Shown in pieces: positions 1-10,217 of a DNA stretch of 64,000 bases. The notes beneath the pieces were generated by a model. The model was not told the origin of the DNA. It saw only the letters and a program-made list of their open reading frames with translations, and did no database searches. Source of the DNA: Membranipora membranacea (lineage: Eukaryota > Bryozoa > Gymnolaemata > Cheilostomatida > Membraniporidae); NCBI GenBank assembly GCA_914767715.1, contig OU612071.1:12135493-12199492 (forward strand). Direction: 5' to 3'. Every line of letters begins with the position of its first letter. Position 1 is the stretch's first letter. A program made the translations under genes and the position numbers.

Positions 1-71
1 AATTGCATGAATAAGATGAAAAAAGAAAAGAAGAAACAGAGAGTGGCAAATAAAAATACAAGTTAACAACA

Positions 72-3002
72 TTAGGTGGGATTAAATGATAATGATTCAT
101 GAGGCTTGGTTGATTTAGTTACAAATGTATGAAAAATATTTAAAAAGGCTGATTTGCCTAGGTTTGATCTAAATGAGGGTTTAATTATTGCACAGTTGCT
201 ACGAAGTGATCGTGTATGTCTGTTTGATTTGCTAACGAGATGAAGTATGTGCTTGGATGCACGGCCTTTATGGACCCTCGATTTGACAAAATTGTGAAAA
301 AGAAAATTCCTTCTACTGTGGAGAGTATGTAAATTTAGGAGCAAGCGGCCAGATGTGACAGAAAATTGTTTGGGGGCTGAAGTTATGATTCTGATTGCTT
401 TATTTTGTACTTTTTCTAATGTATCTGAATTTTTGGCTAAACCATCAAGGTACAATGATGAGCAGTATTCTACTATAGGTCTGATCAGTGATTTGTAAGT
501 CTTCAATGAGTTTTCTACTGTCATGTATTTTTTTAGTTTTGATAACAAGTAGACCATTTTGTTTGCTTTAGAGGCGGTGGCATTAGCCTGAGGGGTTAAA
601 CTAAGTTCTGAATCAAGAATAACTCCAAGAAGATTGAGTGAATGCTTGGATTCTATTTTCAAATTGTTTATTTGGATTTGGTAAAAATCATCTACTTTCC
701 TATTTGAGAAAATACAGTATTGAGTTTTGGATAAGTTGAGTTGAAGGAGATTGTTTGAATACCAATTCGATACTTCTCTCATCAATGACTCAGATTTATC
801 CATTAAGGTAGGGATATCTGTTGCTGTGCAGTAAATAACGGTGTCATCAGCGTAAGCGAATGCAGTTTTGTGCTTGTTAAGGAGATCATTGATAGCAAGA
901 TTGAATAAGATTGGACCTAGAACACTTCCTTGGGGTACTCCACATGTAATCGGTAGTGCACTGGACTGATCATGATCAACTTTCATGATTTGGGTTCGAT
1001 GTGAAAGATAGGATGTAAATAATTTTGTTGTTGACTCTGCAAAATTTAGTCGCTTTAGAGTGTGGATGAGTTGTCCATGATTTATAGTGTCAAATGCTTT
1101 ACGTACGTCCAAAGACAGTGCACCTATGAAATTCGGTTGAGGGTTGTCTAGCGTTGTTCTCCAATTTTGTAAAAGAGAAAGTAGTAACTGTTCACTAGAA
1201 TGGTGCTTACGAAAACCGAATTGTCGATCTGAGAGTATTCCATGTGTTTCGATAAAGGTCATAATTTGATTTTTCATATCTAGCTCAAACACCTTTGATA
1301 TGATTGGCAGACTGGAAATTGGTCTGTAATTGCAAGGGTCTGTTTTATCGCCCTTCTTAAAGAGTGGGGTGACCAGGGCTGTTTTTAGGCAGTCAGGGAA
1401 TATTGATTTTTTGTAGCATTCGTTAATGATCAGGGCTATGGGAAGAGCTAATAGGTCTGCAACAATTTGGTACAGGGAAGCTGGAAACATGGTCAAGCCA
1501 CCCCGTTTATTTGGTTTGAGGGACTTTATCAGTTTGTAGATTGTTTCGCTCTCAACATATGTGAAAGAGAAACTTGGACCATAGAAAAGGTCAGGTTGTG
1601 GATCGACCTTAGGAATAAAAACCGATTGTCCAGCGACCGTGGTGAAATATCTATTAAGGGCATTTGCCTTGTCAGAGTTTGAGGTGTAGGTAGAGTTTTG
1701 ATAGCTAATTTTCTCGATTTGATCAGAGGATTTCTTCTTTCCTGTCAGTGATTTCAGGCAGGTGAAAAAACTTTTTTCATCTTTAGATAACGAGTCATTT
1801 ATAAAGTCTTTCTTAGCATTCCTAATTTTATTTGTAACAAAGTTTCGAAACTTGTTGAACTGTTTGACTTGCGCTGTAGCTGGATTAGGTATATCCTTGA
1901 ATACCCTCTTGTGAAATTTGTTTCTTAAATTAATGAGATGCTGAATATCAGGGAAAAGCAACTGGTTTTTAGCCCCTCGCACTCTTTTTGTTTTAACTGG
2001 AGCATGCTTGTCAATCAGGTCAGAGATAAAGTTTTCGATATTTTCCATGCGGTGATGCAATGATTTGTTCATGTCAGTTGCTGTTTGCAGTAGTGGAAGT
2101 TTCGAACAGTCATTATAAAATTCCTCATGATTAATGCTGTGAATATTTCTGGTTCTAATTAGTTTGCGTGGCTGTTTTGTAGCATGATGTTGATTAATTA
2201 CTAAGTATGTGGCATAGTGATCAGAAATTGATCTATCGCATGTCAGGATCTTGCAACTATTAATGCTAATGTCACTGTTCACATAGTTGTGGTCTAATAA
2301 GCTTTCTCTCCCTAAATGGCTAATGTATGAAACCCCATTAACTTGCTGTAATAGCCCTGCAGATAAGAAGCTCTGCTCTAAATGTGTTTTTTCGTTTGAT
2401 GAGGAATTCCAATTAATATTAAAATCTCCTAGTAGTATAAACTTATGGCCAACATATTGGTTTTGATGTAGAATTGAGCTCATCATTGTAATGAATTCGG
2501 TTTTGTTAGCATCAGGGGGAAGATAAATTGATCCGATGATGTAGCCGTGTTGGTTGTTTGTGGAAGGTATTTTTATCCAAACCGAGTCACAAAATTTGGA
2601 CAGTTTAACACTTAATTGACTTATTATAGAGAATTTATATGAAGATTTTACAAAGAGCGCAGCACCGCCTCCCCGGGTTTTGGTTGTAGATTTTCTGTCA
2701 CATCTAGCTATTGAGAATCCAGGCAAGTCAACAAGACTATCTGGAATATCAGGAGTGAGCCATGTTTCAGAAACAGAAAAAATGTCGGTTGACTTAAAAA
2801 GATTGAGGCTTTCATAATAAAACATCTTTTTATATAATGACCTTACGTTGTGATGTAGAAGTCTCAAATTGTTGCTGGATGCAGGCCTCATCTCAGACAG
2901 GGAGCTAATAGTATTCCATATGCGGTTATGGTAGCAGAGACTTTGTTCATAAATGTTAGACGAGTTTATTGATGCTTGGTTTCTTACGCTTAGATTAGCC
3001 AT
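72..3002 (-). CDS. LINE ORF2: AP-like endonuclease plus reverse transcriptase
   Basis: 976 residues. Residues about 45-270 form an exonuclease-endonuclease-phosphatase fold. Visible are the HNVRSL start motif (N52), SETW (E79), the SIYLPP strand, LLGDFN (192-195) and SDHY (260-263), the catalytic residues that nick target DNA. The reverse transcriptase lies at about 535-800, with LFKKGDKTDPCNYRPIS, the A motif LDVRKAFDTINHG, GVPQGSVLGP and the active site FAYADDT (D719, D720). The C-terminal 170 residues are basic. No RNase H or zinc knuckle was recognised. The start ATG overlaps the ORF1 stop by 8 bases (ATGGCTAA), suggesting termination-reinitiation as in other bicistronic LINEs. It has no stop or frameshift, so it could be functional. 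Confidence 0.93.
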   Translation of the reverse strand: MANLSVRNQASINSSNIYEQSLCYHNRIWNTISSLSEMRPASSNNLRLLHHNVRSLYKKMFYYESLNLFKSTDIFSVSETWLTPDIPDSLVDLPGFSIARCDRKSTTKTRGGGAALFVKSSYKFSIISQLSVKLSKFCDSVWIKIPSTNNQHGYIIGSIYLPPDANKTEFITMMSSILHQNQYVGHKFILLGDFNINWNSSSNEKTHLEQSFLSAGLLQQVNGVSYISHLGRESLLDHNYVNSDISINSCKILTCDRSISDHYATYLVINQHHATKQPRKLIRTRNIHSINHEEFYNDCSKLPLLQTATDMNKSLHHRMENIENFISDLIDKHAPVKTKRVRGAKNQLLFPDIQHLINLRNKFHKRVFKDIPNPATAQVKQFNKFRNFVTNKIRNAKKDFINDSLSKDEKSFFTCLKSLTGKKKSSDQIEKISYQNSTYTSNSDKANALNRYFTTVAGQSVFIPKVDPQPDLFYGPSFSFTYVESETIYKLIKSLKPNKRGGLTMFPASLYQIVADLLALPIALIINECYKKSIFPDCLKTALVTPLFKKGDKTDPCNYRPISSLPIISKVFELDMKNQIMTFIETHGILSDRQFGFRKHHSSEQLLLSLLQNWRTTLDNPQPNFIGALSLDVRKAFDTINHGQLIHTLKRLNFAESTTKLFTSYLSHRTQIMKVDHDQSSALPITCGVPQGSVLGPILFNLAINDLLNKHKTAFAYADDTVIYCTATDIPTLMDKSESLMREVSNWYSNNLLQLNLSKTQYCIFSNRKVDDFYQIQINNLKIESKHSLNLLGVILDSELSLTPQANATASKANKMVYLLSKLKKYMTVENSLKTYKSLIRPIVEYCSSLYLDGLAKNSDTLEKVQNKAIRIITSAPKQFSVTSGRLLLNLHTLHSRRNFLFHNFVKSRVHKGRASKHILHLVSKSNRHTRSLRSNCAIIKPSFRSNLGKSAFLNIFHTFVTKSTKPHESLSFNPT

Positions 3003-3771
3003 TGTAGGTCCTGGGAGGGAAGACGTACGGTTTCTCTACTCGAAACAAAAGCTGATGCTTGTTAAAGGTTATGCCGTTTGCCAGTGCATTTCCTAGCTGT
3101 GTTTCATCATTGAAGTTAACTTTTACAGTTCGTAGAGGGTTAGTGCCATCTTTGGTCCTCATTCGGTACACTGTAGCGTCTTTGAATACTGTTTGGACCT
3201 CTTGTTGGAGGTCTTCTTTCATTATGTAAATAGGAACATCTTTGATGATGCCAACATGTTGGCTTGGTTGAATGGGTCGTCTTGCTGATGAGCCTCCAAG
3301 TGCTTCAGCTTCCCATTTTTTTATTATTATATCTACTTGTTCAGGTTTTGTTATCTGTATTATGAATTTCGGGTCTGCCGAGTTGAACTTGTATCGCTTG
3401 ATAAAGTCAATCATCGTTGGTCCGTTTAATTTGCCGATTGCTTTTCTCACGTCATCCTGACTGATTGACGTGAAGTCCTGTTTTGTACTGTGTATTATAA
3501 AGCATTTTTCATGGTCGAATTCAGGGGTAGATTTGTCAGTATATTGACTTTTTGGTGGTTGTGTAAGGCGCTGATCTTGACGTTGTTGTTGTGCTTGTTG
3601 CTGCTGTTGTTGCCTTTGTTGCTGCTGTTGCTGCTGTTGTTGCTGTTGTTGCTGTTGCTGCTGTTGTTGTGTCTGTTGAGGTTGTTCTCGTTGGTTGAGA
3701 GATTGGTGATATTGGTTTCTTTGTTCAGTGAAAGCTGACTTAGGCGGAATCGGTTGTTGGATATTTCTCAT
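2995..3771 (-). CDS. LINE ORF1: polyglutamine, RRM-like RNA-binding protein
   Basis: 258 residues. The N-terminal third is dominated by glutamine, about residues 30-62, encoded by mixed CAG and CAA codons. The C-terminal part (about 85-255) contains a segment beginning VGIIKDVPIYI, with the beta-alpha-beta look of the RRM-like domains in ORF1 proteins of Jockey/CR1-group LINEs. Such proteins bind the element RNA and help form the ribonucleoprotein. No CCHC knuckles are seen. It ends inside the ORF2 start codon region. The start at 3771 is the only good ATG; the reading frame upstream is lost at the element edge. ORF1 identity is inferred from position and fold look. Confidence 0.8.
   Translation of the reverse strand: MRNIQQPIPPKSAFTEQRNQYHQSLNQREQPQQTQQQQQQQQQQQQQQQQQQRQQQQQQAQQQRQDQRLTQPPKSQYTDKSTPEFDHEKCFIIHSTKQDFTSISQDDVRKAIGKLNGPTMIDFIKRYKFNSADPKFIIQITKPEQVDIIIKKWEAEALGGSSARRPIQPSQHVGIIKDVPIYIMKEDLQQEVQTVFKDATVYRMRTKDGTNPLRTVKVNFNDETQLGNALANGITFNKHQLLFRVEKPYVFPPRTYNG
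3579..3675 (-). repeat. CAG/CAA trinucleotide tract in LINE ORF1
   Basis: An interrupted (TTG/CTG)n tract on the plus strand encodes the polyglutamine run of ORF1. Mixing CAA with CAG usually reduces repeat instability. Confidence 0.9.
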
Positions 3772-3974
3772 TACTGCCTGACGATAATCAGCTGGGGGTG
3801 ATTATATGTTATTTATATGAGCAATAGTACCTATATAGAAATTGTGGAGTGTTCCTATCACAGGGTTTGTTTGTTGTCATGTTGTTGTCTGTTGTGCATG
3901 TACCGTGTCCATGTATCTTTGAGTTGTCTTCTCTGTTCATACTACTGAGAAGTGACCACCATTCTACCAACCCT

Positions 3975-4230
3975 GGGGGTCTTTCAATTAGAGACAGGCA
4001 AAATCGCGATCTTGTCGCTCACTCACTGAGTGAGCGATACCTGCTAGGGGTCTTGCTTTCAAATCGCTCAGTCACTTGATGGAACTATATACATTCTGAG
4101 TGAGCGATTTGGGAGCGATTTTCTCTAATTGAAACACCAAGTGAGTGTTAATTTTGAGCGGTGTGATAGTGATGTGATAGTGATAACTTGCTTTAGTAAA
4201 GGATCACTCTTTCTGATTGAAAGACCCCCC
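3975..4230. mobile_element. Palindromic MITE, family 1 (GGGGGTCTTTCAATTAG ends)
   Basis: About 256 bp with terminal inverted repeats GGGGGTCTTTCAATTAG and ATTGAAAGACCCCC. The interior is rich in the motif CGCTCACTCA on both strands, so the whole element can fold on itself. No coding capacity. It is the reference copy for at least 15 others in the window. Confidence 0.9.
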
Positions 4231-4380
4231 TGACCCAATTTATGACAGAGACTGACTTGACCTGTCCTGCGGCTGTAGCCTTAAAAAGAATACACATTAT
4301 GCACATTTCTCTACTGACTTCGACGGTGAGTGGACTGCATTGTTATAAGCTAGCCATCCTGCTTAACCCAACCATCTTTT

Positions 4381-4587
4381 CGCTCACTCGACTACTAGTG
4401 AGCTTTACCTGCTAGGCTCTCGCTTTCATATCACTCAGTCATCGATGGGACTATATACATTCTTAGTGAGCGATTTGGGAACAAATTTGTCCAGTTGAAA
4501 GACCGAGTGAGTGATAATTTTGAGCGATTTGTTATAATGGCAACTTGCTATAATAAAGCAACGCTCCTTCTAATTGGGAGACCCCCC
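4381..4587. mobile_element. MITE family 1, left-truncated
   Basis: The interior and right end match the 3975-4230 copy (CGCTCACTCG near the left, TTGGGAGACCCCCC at the right). The left terminal repeat is missing. Confidence 0.8.
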
Positions 4588-4600
4588 GTTGAACCCAACT

Positions 4601-5580
4601 GCTCCTGGCTTTTGGCTGATATGCTCGAGGTTGTCCCTCATTCCACAAGCATTGCGAGAATTTTCCTTTTAGCACCCCTCCCGTGCCCATATGTTCTCTG
4701 GCTGAAACCAGGCGACGTTATTGAGGTAAAGTAACAGCGCTGGTGAGCTTTCATATAACCTATGTTGTTGGATAGGTAATTAGAAATTAATGAGTGAACA
4801 AAATCAATCTTATTGCTAATTTAATTATTTATTACAATTACTACGATTGCTGTTACTACTAGCTTGATGACTCGGTAGGGCGAAATGAGTGGACTCTTTA
4901 GCTAGCTGAAGTTTTTGTACATCGGGCCAAATTTATATCGATTGCCTCCTAGTCACAAAGTTAAGTAACTCATATTTCTATGTCTGCAATTAAGCTCTTC
5001 TCTTGGTAATGGTGGGAAATTTCTATATTAGCAGGCAAACTCGTTGGTGTATGCAAGGGAACAGATCTGGTGAAACTTTACGCAAGCACGATTCAGCCTT
5101 TGCTTTCTCTAAATCCCTATCCTATTCATATTGCAGGTCATGCTACAAGATCATACAAAAAGTAAGGGACAGCGGAGACATTTTAATAAAATTATGTGAT
5201 TCGGAGAGAAAGAAAGCTCAAGTTGAGAGCGGTGAGTTCATCAGCAGTAAACTGGTAAGTGTTAACAAGTACTGAATAAGTGCCGATATTGTGTGACTGT
5301 AGATGTGTAGATTCTTGGTGGAGCTCCCTTCAGTTAACATCAGCGACCGACAGATATTTGCTGGTCAAGACTATAACCAGAAGAGAGCTCAGGTTATTCA
5401 AGCGGTCACAAAGCGATTTAGTGTTTTCAGTATACCTCTGTCCGGAAAATTTGGCCGAAAAATTATCCTCACAATGACTTGCTATCTACCTAAGACATTG
5501 CATATTAGTGTGTGATCATCACTCGGATTGGATCGATCGTAAAATAACTTGAACCCCAAATGAATGCAAAACTGATTTTT
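4601..5580. other. Intergenic stretch with weak exon-like pieces
   Basis: No gene was recognised. Two pieces look like plus-strand exons. One (about 5136-5230) follows CATATTGCAG and ends before GTGAGT. The other (about 5300-5390) follows GTGTGACTGTAG and contains an open frame with LPSVNISDRQIFAGQDY. The acceptor of the first recurs near 28660, so it may belong to a repeat. Neither resembles a family I know. Confidence 0.3.
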
Positions 5581-5584
5581 GGCC

Positions 5585-5990
5585 TGAATATGATTACGAC
5601 AACTACCAATAAAGTGGTGACTTAGAGTTATCCTGACATGGTCAAAGAACAGATAACAACTAATAAATATATAAAAATTTACTCTCACAAACATACAATG
5701 TGAATCACCTAAGAGGATTAAAGTTTTGCAGGTAAATTTCCCATTCTGGAAATAGCTCATTTTAAGGAGAGCTAACAATAAGTCAGGGTTATCCTCATAA
5801 CAGTCCTGCCTCCCAGTCCACATATTTTAGCACTACAATTGTGAACTTGGTAGTCTGTAAGCTAGTCCTATGAATAAGCTGATTTCTTTTGTGTTTGCTC
5901 ACTAAGTTAAACATATGCCTACAAAAAGAACTTATCTCATGAAGTGTGGACAGCTGGTAACATTTTATACCATCATGGTCTGCGACCTTC
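5585..5990. repeat. Dispersed repeat, copy 1
   Basis: It contains the phrase GTCAAAGAACAGATAACAAC and, further on, AATTGTGAACTTGGTAGTCTG and CATGAAGTGTGGACAGCTG. All recur in the same order and orientation at 28190-28530, and partly at 28540-28640 and 28890-28940. No terminal repeats or coding capacity were seen. Confidence 0.8.
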
Positions 5991-6981
5991 ATGCCATTAA
6001 CCTAGAATATAGCTGAATAAGTTTACTAGCTTTGAGCTGACAAGCCCTGATTTCTATAATTCAAACTAAATCTCCCGATACATGGTACCCACCTCAAGCG
6101 TTCAGATTCTTGTATCTTGTATCTACTTAAGCCCCTCTTGACAAGCTTTGGTTGGGGAGGGGTTCCCTGCTCAACAATGCCTGACAAGTCAGATTTATAC
6201 CAACCCTAGAGGAGTAATATAATCACATGATGATTCATAAGCTTTTTTATAAGTGCGCCAGATTTTTAATTTATATGAATTTTCCAACATAATAAATTCA
6301 ACCATTCTTTATCTTCTTTTAGACAGGGTATTACTAAGATCAGAGAACTTCCAGAACCCAGACATGTGACCACAATAATGGTCCTTCTAACAGCGTGTAT
6401 TGACGTTATGTTCAATTGACGCCACACACATCTGCCTTTTATGGTATGAGGTGATTTTGATGCATTAGCTATACTGCTGAAAGATGGTTATTGTGCCATT
6501 TAAAGGACACTTCAGAGTGGCCTAGCAACAATTTTGGCTCAAACTTATTCAATCCGTTTTCAATTGTTGCTAGAAATCTCAAAAAATCACACACATTTTG
6601 ACCTGACACGTAAACAGTCACTTTAGGCTCACCATATCTTATATTAAACCAATAATTGTGATGAACGCAACCAGTGGTGTGGGAGCAGCTCCAAAAGTAT
6701 GCAAATTGACAAAATTTGCTCTACCGACTCCCATAAAGTTATTATATAATGACCAACTCCCAGAAGATACCAATCACCATTTCAAATATAGGGGTTGTCA
6801 CTTCATTAATATTAAGGTAATAACTCTAAAATAGAGAAATCATTTGTTTTCAAGATCATTAATGCATTTTTGTTAACCAGACCGAATAATCAATTCAATA
6901 GCAGAACAACAGTACCCCTAGCTTCACAAACTGTCTGCAAGTTCGCTATTGAGATTTCTCCAATGTTTTCTAACATTTCAG
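5991..6981. other. Non-coding stretch with one foldback remnant
   Basis: A decayed copy of the 13535-13609 hairpin element lies at about 6125-6195 (CTCTTGACAAGCTTTGG and GCCTGACAAG arms). Nothing else is recognisable up to the first ESS2-like exon. Confidence 0.5.
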
Positions 6982-9442
6982 ACACCACACCAGCTAGTTT
7001 TGACTTTGAGACACCAAACACATCGAGCAGTCGGCTTCCTTGAAGGTGCTAAAGTTAAAAGTAGATCAGCCAGTTCTAATGTTAACTCATCGAGTGGTAC
7101 GTTATATCCAAATTAACAAAATTAAAAGACTTATCTCCAGTCATCCGATGTTTTGCCATAGCAGATAATTAGTAGTGGCACTTGCTATATCAATGAATGC
7201 TTACCTGCTAAGTCATCGAATACTGTAGTCTGGGCAGGTTGTCCCTACCTCCCCACCGATGACAGCCTGCACAGGCCAGTAATGCCGACTAACAAAAATA
7301 TTACATAATGTCATGTAGTAAAATTATTAACTCACTCAGGTATTTGTACATCCTTCTAAGGTCCTAGCTATAGATTTATAATTTTAAATACCAGTTTTTG
7401 TATTTGAATCATATGATTAAATCATATAATATGGTCTGATTTACTGGAAACGCCACTTGTCCCAACGTCTCAAAGTCATACCAAGACAAAGAGCGTCTGT
7501 ACACACAATCCACATGTCTATACTATCACTCCTAATCTGGTTTTATGTTTTTTTTAGTTAGAAGATGCACAGTAACCTTTAGCAAGTATGGAAGAGCAGG
7601 CAGCTATAGAAGGTAACCCAACTAAACTAAAGACATTGACTTATGTACCAGTGAATGCTGTCATGTGAGTCTTACTAACATGTATTATGTTTTTTTTAAG
7701 CCTATGTAGATGTAGATAAAGGCTAATGTAGATGGTTATTGCAATACTTAGATTCAAACTTAGAACAACTTCCTCAAGGTACTCTCTAAAATCTGTATGA
7801 CTACATTTTTTTTATTGTAACCATGGTGATATACACTGTTTATGTCTGTTTTGAGTCTATGTCAAGGTCATTTGGTAAATAGAAGATGCCTCTTTCAATG
7901 ATCATGTCGACATCAATGTTGCTTTGAATATTAAGGTGGTGAATTTAGGTGATGTACATGGATTCTGTGGCTCACTCTCTGACAACTTTGGGAACCTTGA
8001 ATTTAACCTTATATGTCAGAATCTGTGTAATATCTTATCGATTTTATATACCTTACTGCTCAATCGCAGGTATAATGTAGCATGGACGGAGCTAACAGCT
8101 GAGGAGAAGATTGAGTTAGCCAGTAAGGTCAAGGTCATGAATTCCACTGCTACTCAACTTAATGAGAACCCATTTGAAGAGCCAGCGGCATCAAGCAGCC
8201 AGAACACGAAGTTCTTCAAGGGACTACCTGGTATGTAGGGATCGTAGTCTATATTTCTGTATTATTGTTGCAGAGATCCATAGTATCAGTTAGATGACGG
8301 TTTATGAGTGGTACTTTTAGGGTTTTTCTATATATGAATAAAAAGTCGACTGGCCGATTATTTTTACTAAAATATACCCAAATGTAAGTCGTTGCAGATC
8401 ATTGAGTCTTAGCTGTGAGAAATTTGACATTCATTTTCTCTTCTACTGTTGAACAATCATTATGTCGCTCATAATTAGACAGGAAATCAAACATTGGATA
8501 TGCTCAAATCTAAATTAAGACTGAATCTATCACTATATTTTATTTTTATTTCCTAGGTAGAGTTGATATAAGCGAGGAGATTAGACCCCCAACTCCTCGG
8601 GTACGGGGTTATAATTTTGTATCCACGCCTTTACCGAACCCCGACGCAGCGTGTTCAGAGTAGCTGATGATAACATGGGGAGAGATTGAGGGTACTACTT
8701 TCCTTTTAGATGCCAGTGACAAACCGATCAAACCTGTCACATCAGGGCCAGTGTTCAAGGTACCGTAATGTGGCTGCAAACCAGCTAGCATCACTGTTTG
8801 TTCAATTTGTTGGTTAAATGACAGTGAGGTCCTTCAATTGAAAACTGCCAAAATCATTATCTGATCATTCATGCTGAGAGGACAAAAACTAACTCAGGTC
8901 CAAAATCCAAATCATTCACTGATTGGTGAAATTATCAATCTTCCAAGTGAGAAAGATTTGAAAATATTAGCCAAAAGAGGCAGAGGACTTAAACTGACGA
9001 TGAGGATCTGAGTACAGAGAAAACTTAACACGGACTACTAGTGTGTTGTTCATGTGTGACTCATATCTAATCATGTTAATGTATGGACAGCTACCGGAAA
9101 TCCTCGTATTGATATGTTGTCGGATATCCGGACATACCTTGTCGGCTTTGGCCAGGCCAAAACTAGATCATAGTTTTGTACCAAACAGTCAATTGAAATG
9201 AGCGAAAAGCAGATTCTTTTGCTGACAATAACATGTGCAATAACGAAACAATTTTTATCAAATTACCACTTCACCCCCTTCCTGTCATATCTTTTTTCTA
9301 AATAATAATGTAGTAGTGTATTTTATTAGCTGAAGGACGAACCTAAGAGAGACAGGATCGGGAGAGAGTTAGCAGGAAAAGTGGCTAAACAACACAGAGA
9401 TAAAAAAGCTCAGGCTGTGGAGAGGATTAAACATCTCAACAA
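6982..9442 (+). pseudogene. ESS2: ESS2 (DGCR14) splicing-factor homologue, broken exon set
   Basis: Five exon-like pieces follow the order of the ESS2/DGCR14 nuclear protein, a spliceosome-associated factor. 6982-7096 reads TPASFDFETP, as in the family motif TPATFETP. 7583-7664 reads PVNAVM. 8070-8230 continues YNVAWTEL and ends NTKFFKGLPG. 8557-8759 reads TPRVRGYNFVSTP, MITWGEIEG and KPVTSGPVFK. 9330-9442 reads LKDEPKRDRIGREL and DKKAQAVERI. Splice phases agree across the last four. Breaks: an in-frame TGA at 7041 with the frame shifted after it, and an in-frame TAG at 8661. The N-terminal and final C-terminal exons were not found. Recognition rests on the TWGE and GPVFK motifs and on exon order. 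A live gene could skip the broken exon and use the copy at 10218. Confidence 0.75.
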
Positions 9443-9640
9443 GTATGTTTCCCTGTATAGATAGCTAGCCTGGTACAGATTGACTGTGTCTGGACAAAAC
9501 TTAAAGGGATTTAGCATTTAGAGGGGCTCAGTTGAATTGACCTCAGCCTGCCCTTCACATTGATAAAGGCCCTGGGTTCACATGCTGCTGCAGTGCACTC
9601 ACTACTTGTAGTTGTTTGTGCCCAACGGGTTCGCTCAGAC
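8395..9640 (+). repeat. Tandem duplication unit 1 around ESS2-like exons
   Basis: Exons, introns and flanks match 10065-11340 in the same orientation, offset by about 1.66 kb. The exon lengths are identical (203 and 113 bases) in both units. Confidence 0.85.
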
Positions 9641-9925
9641 TTTCTGCGATCAACTTGATATCATTATTGTAGTCCCTCCTGACATTGTCACATTCAATAT
9701 TCTCACTATCGACACTTTTGAAAGGAGATTCTTTTCTCTCATCTAATTAATCTCACTTGGAGCGCTTTAAAGACAACCTGTCACTGTCATCAAATCTTTT
9801 CTAATTATCAAGAACCTACAATCATGTTTGGCTTTGTTTTACGCCTAAAAGAGCCAGAGGACTGAAACTTACGATGAGGATCCCCTGTAGTATTTATTAG
9901 CACAGAGAAATATTGATCTGGACTC

Positions 9926-10050
9926 AATCGGTTAGCGCGCATGCTATTCACTGCCAGGCGATTTTTGCCGCAGGAGCTGTGGGATTGAGCCCCATTGGGG
10001 GTGCATTCTAGGTTCAAGCCCCCAGCACCTTCAGGTGTATACCTCATCTT
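9926..10050 (+). mobile_element. tRNA-derived SINE, family 1, decayed
   Basis: It contains an A-box-like CGGTTAGCGCGC, CACTGCCAGGCGA, a degraded B box and the tail CCCCCAGCACCTTCAGGTGTATACC shared with the copy at 46357. It sits at the junction of the two ESS2 duplication units. Confidence 0.7.
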
Positions 10051-10217
10051 TGTGTGTTGTTCTTGTGTGATCCTGATTAGCTGTTAGGAATTTAACATTT
10101 ATATTCTCTCCTACAATGGAATACACATTGGGTCCCTCATAATGAGAAAGCAAAATAAACATTGGATAAGCTCAGATCTAAACTAAGACTGACTTCACTT
10201 TTTTTTTACTTTCCTAG

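Larger units (their letters stand above)
1..3798 (-). mobile_element. APE-type non-LTR retrotransposon (LINE), copy 1
   Basis: A minus-strand LINE carries ORF1 (2995-3771) and ORF2 (72-3002). The 3' UTR runs off the left window edge. The 5' edge is set near 3798, because the sequence to its right, from about 3799, recurs at about 49155 without this LINE. Only about 27 bases precede the ORF1 start, so the element may be slightly 5'-truncated. Both ORFs are open, so this is a young and possibly active copy. The APE endonuclease plus RT layout puts it in the Jockey/CR1/L2 group; the exact clade is not determined. Confidence 0.9.
3799..4600. repeat. Duplicated MITE-rich block, copy 1
   Basis: This stretch is closely repeated at 49155-49450 plus 52174-52680, including two MITE copies and the unique-looking spacer between them. 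The second locus lacks the LINE that ends at 3798. This locus lacks the LINE found inside the second one. No gene was seen here. Confidence 0.85.

Noticed and set aside
3490-3738. Leucine-rich membrane protein on the plus strand
   Set aside because: It is the antisense of the CAG/CAA tract of LINE ORF1.
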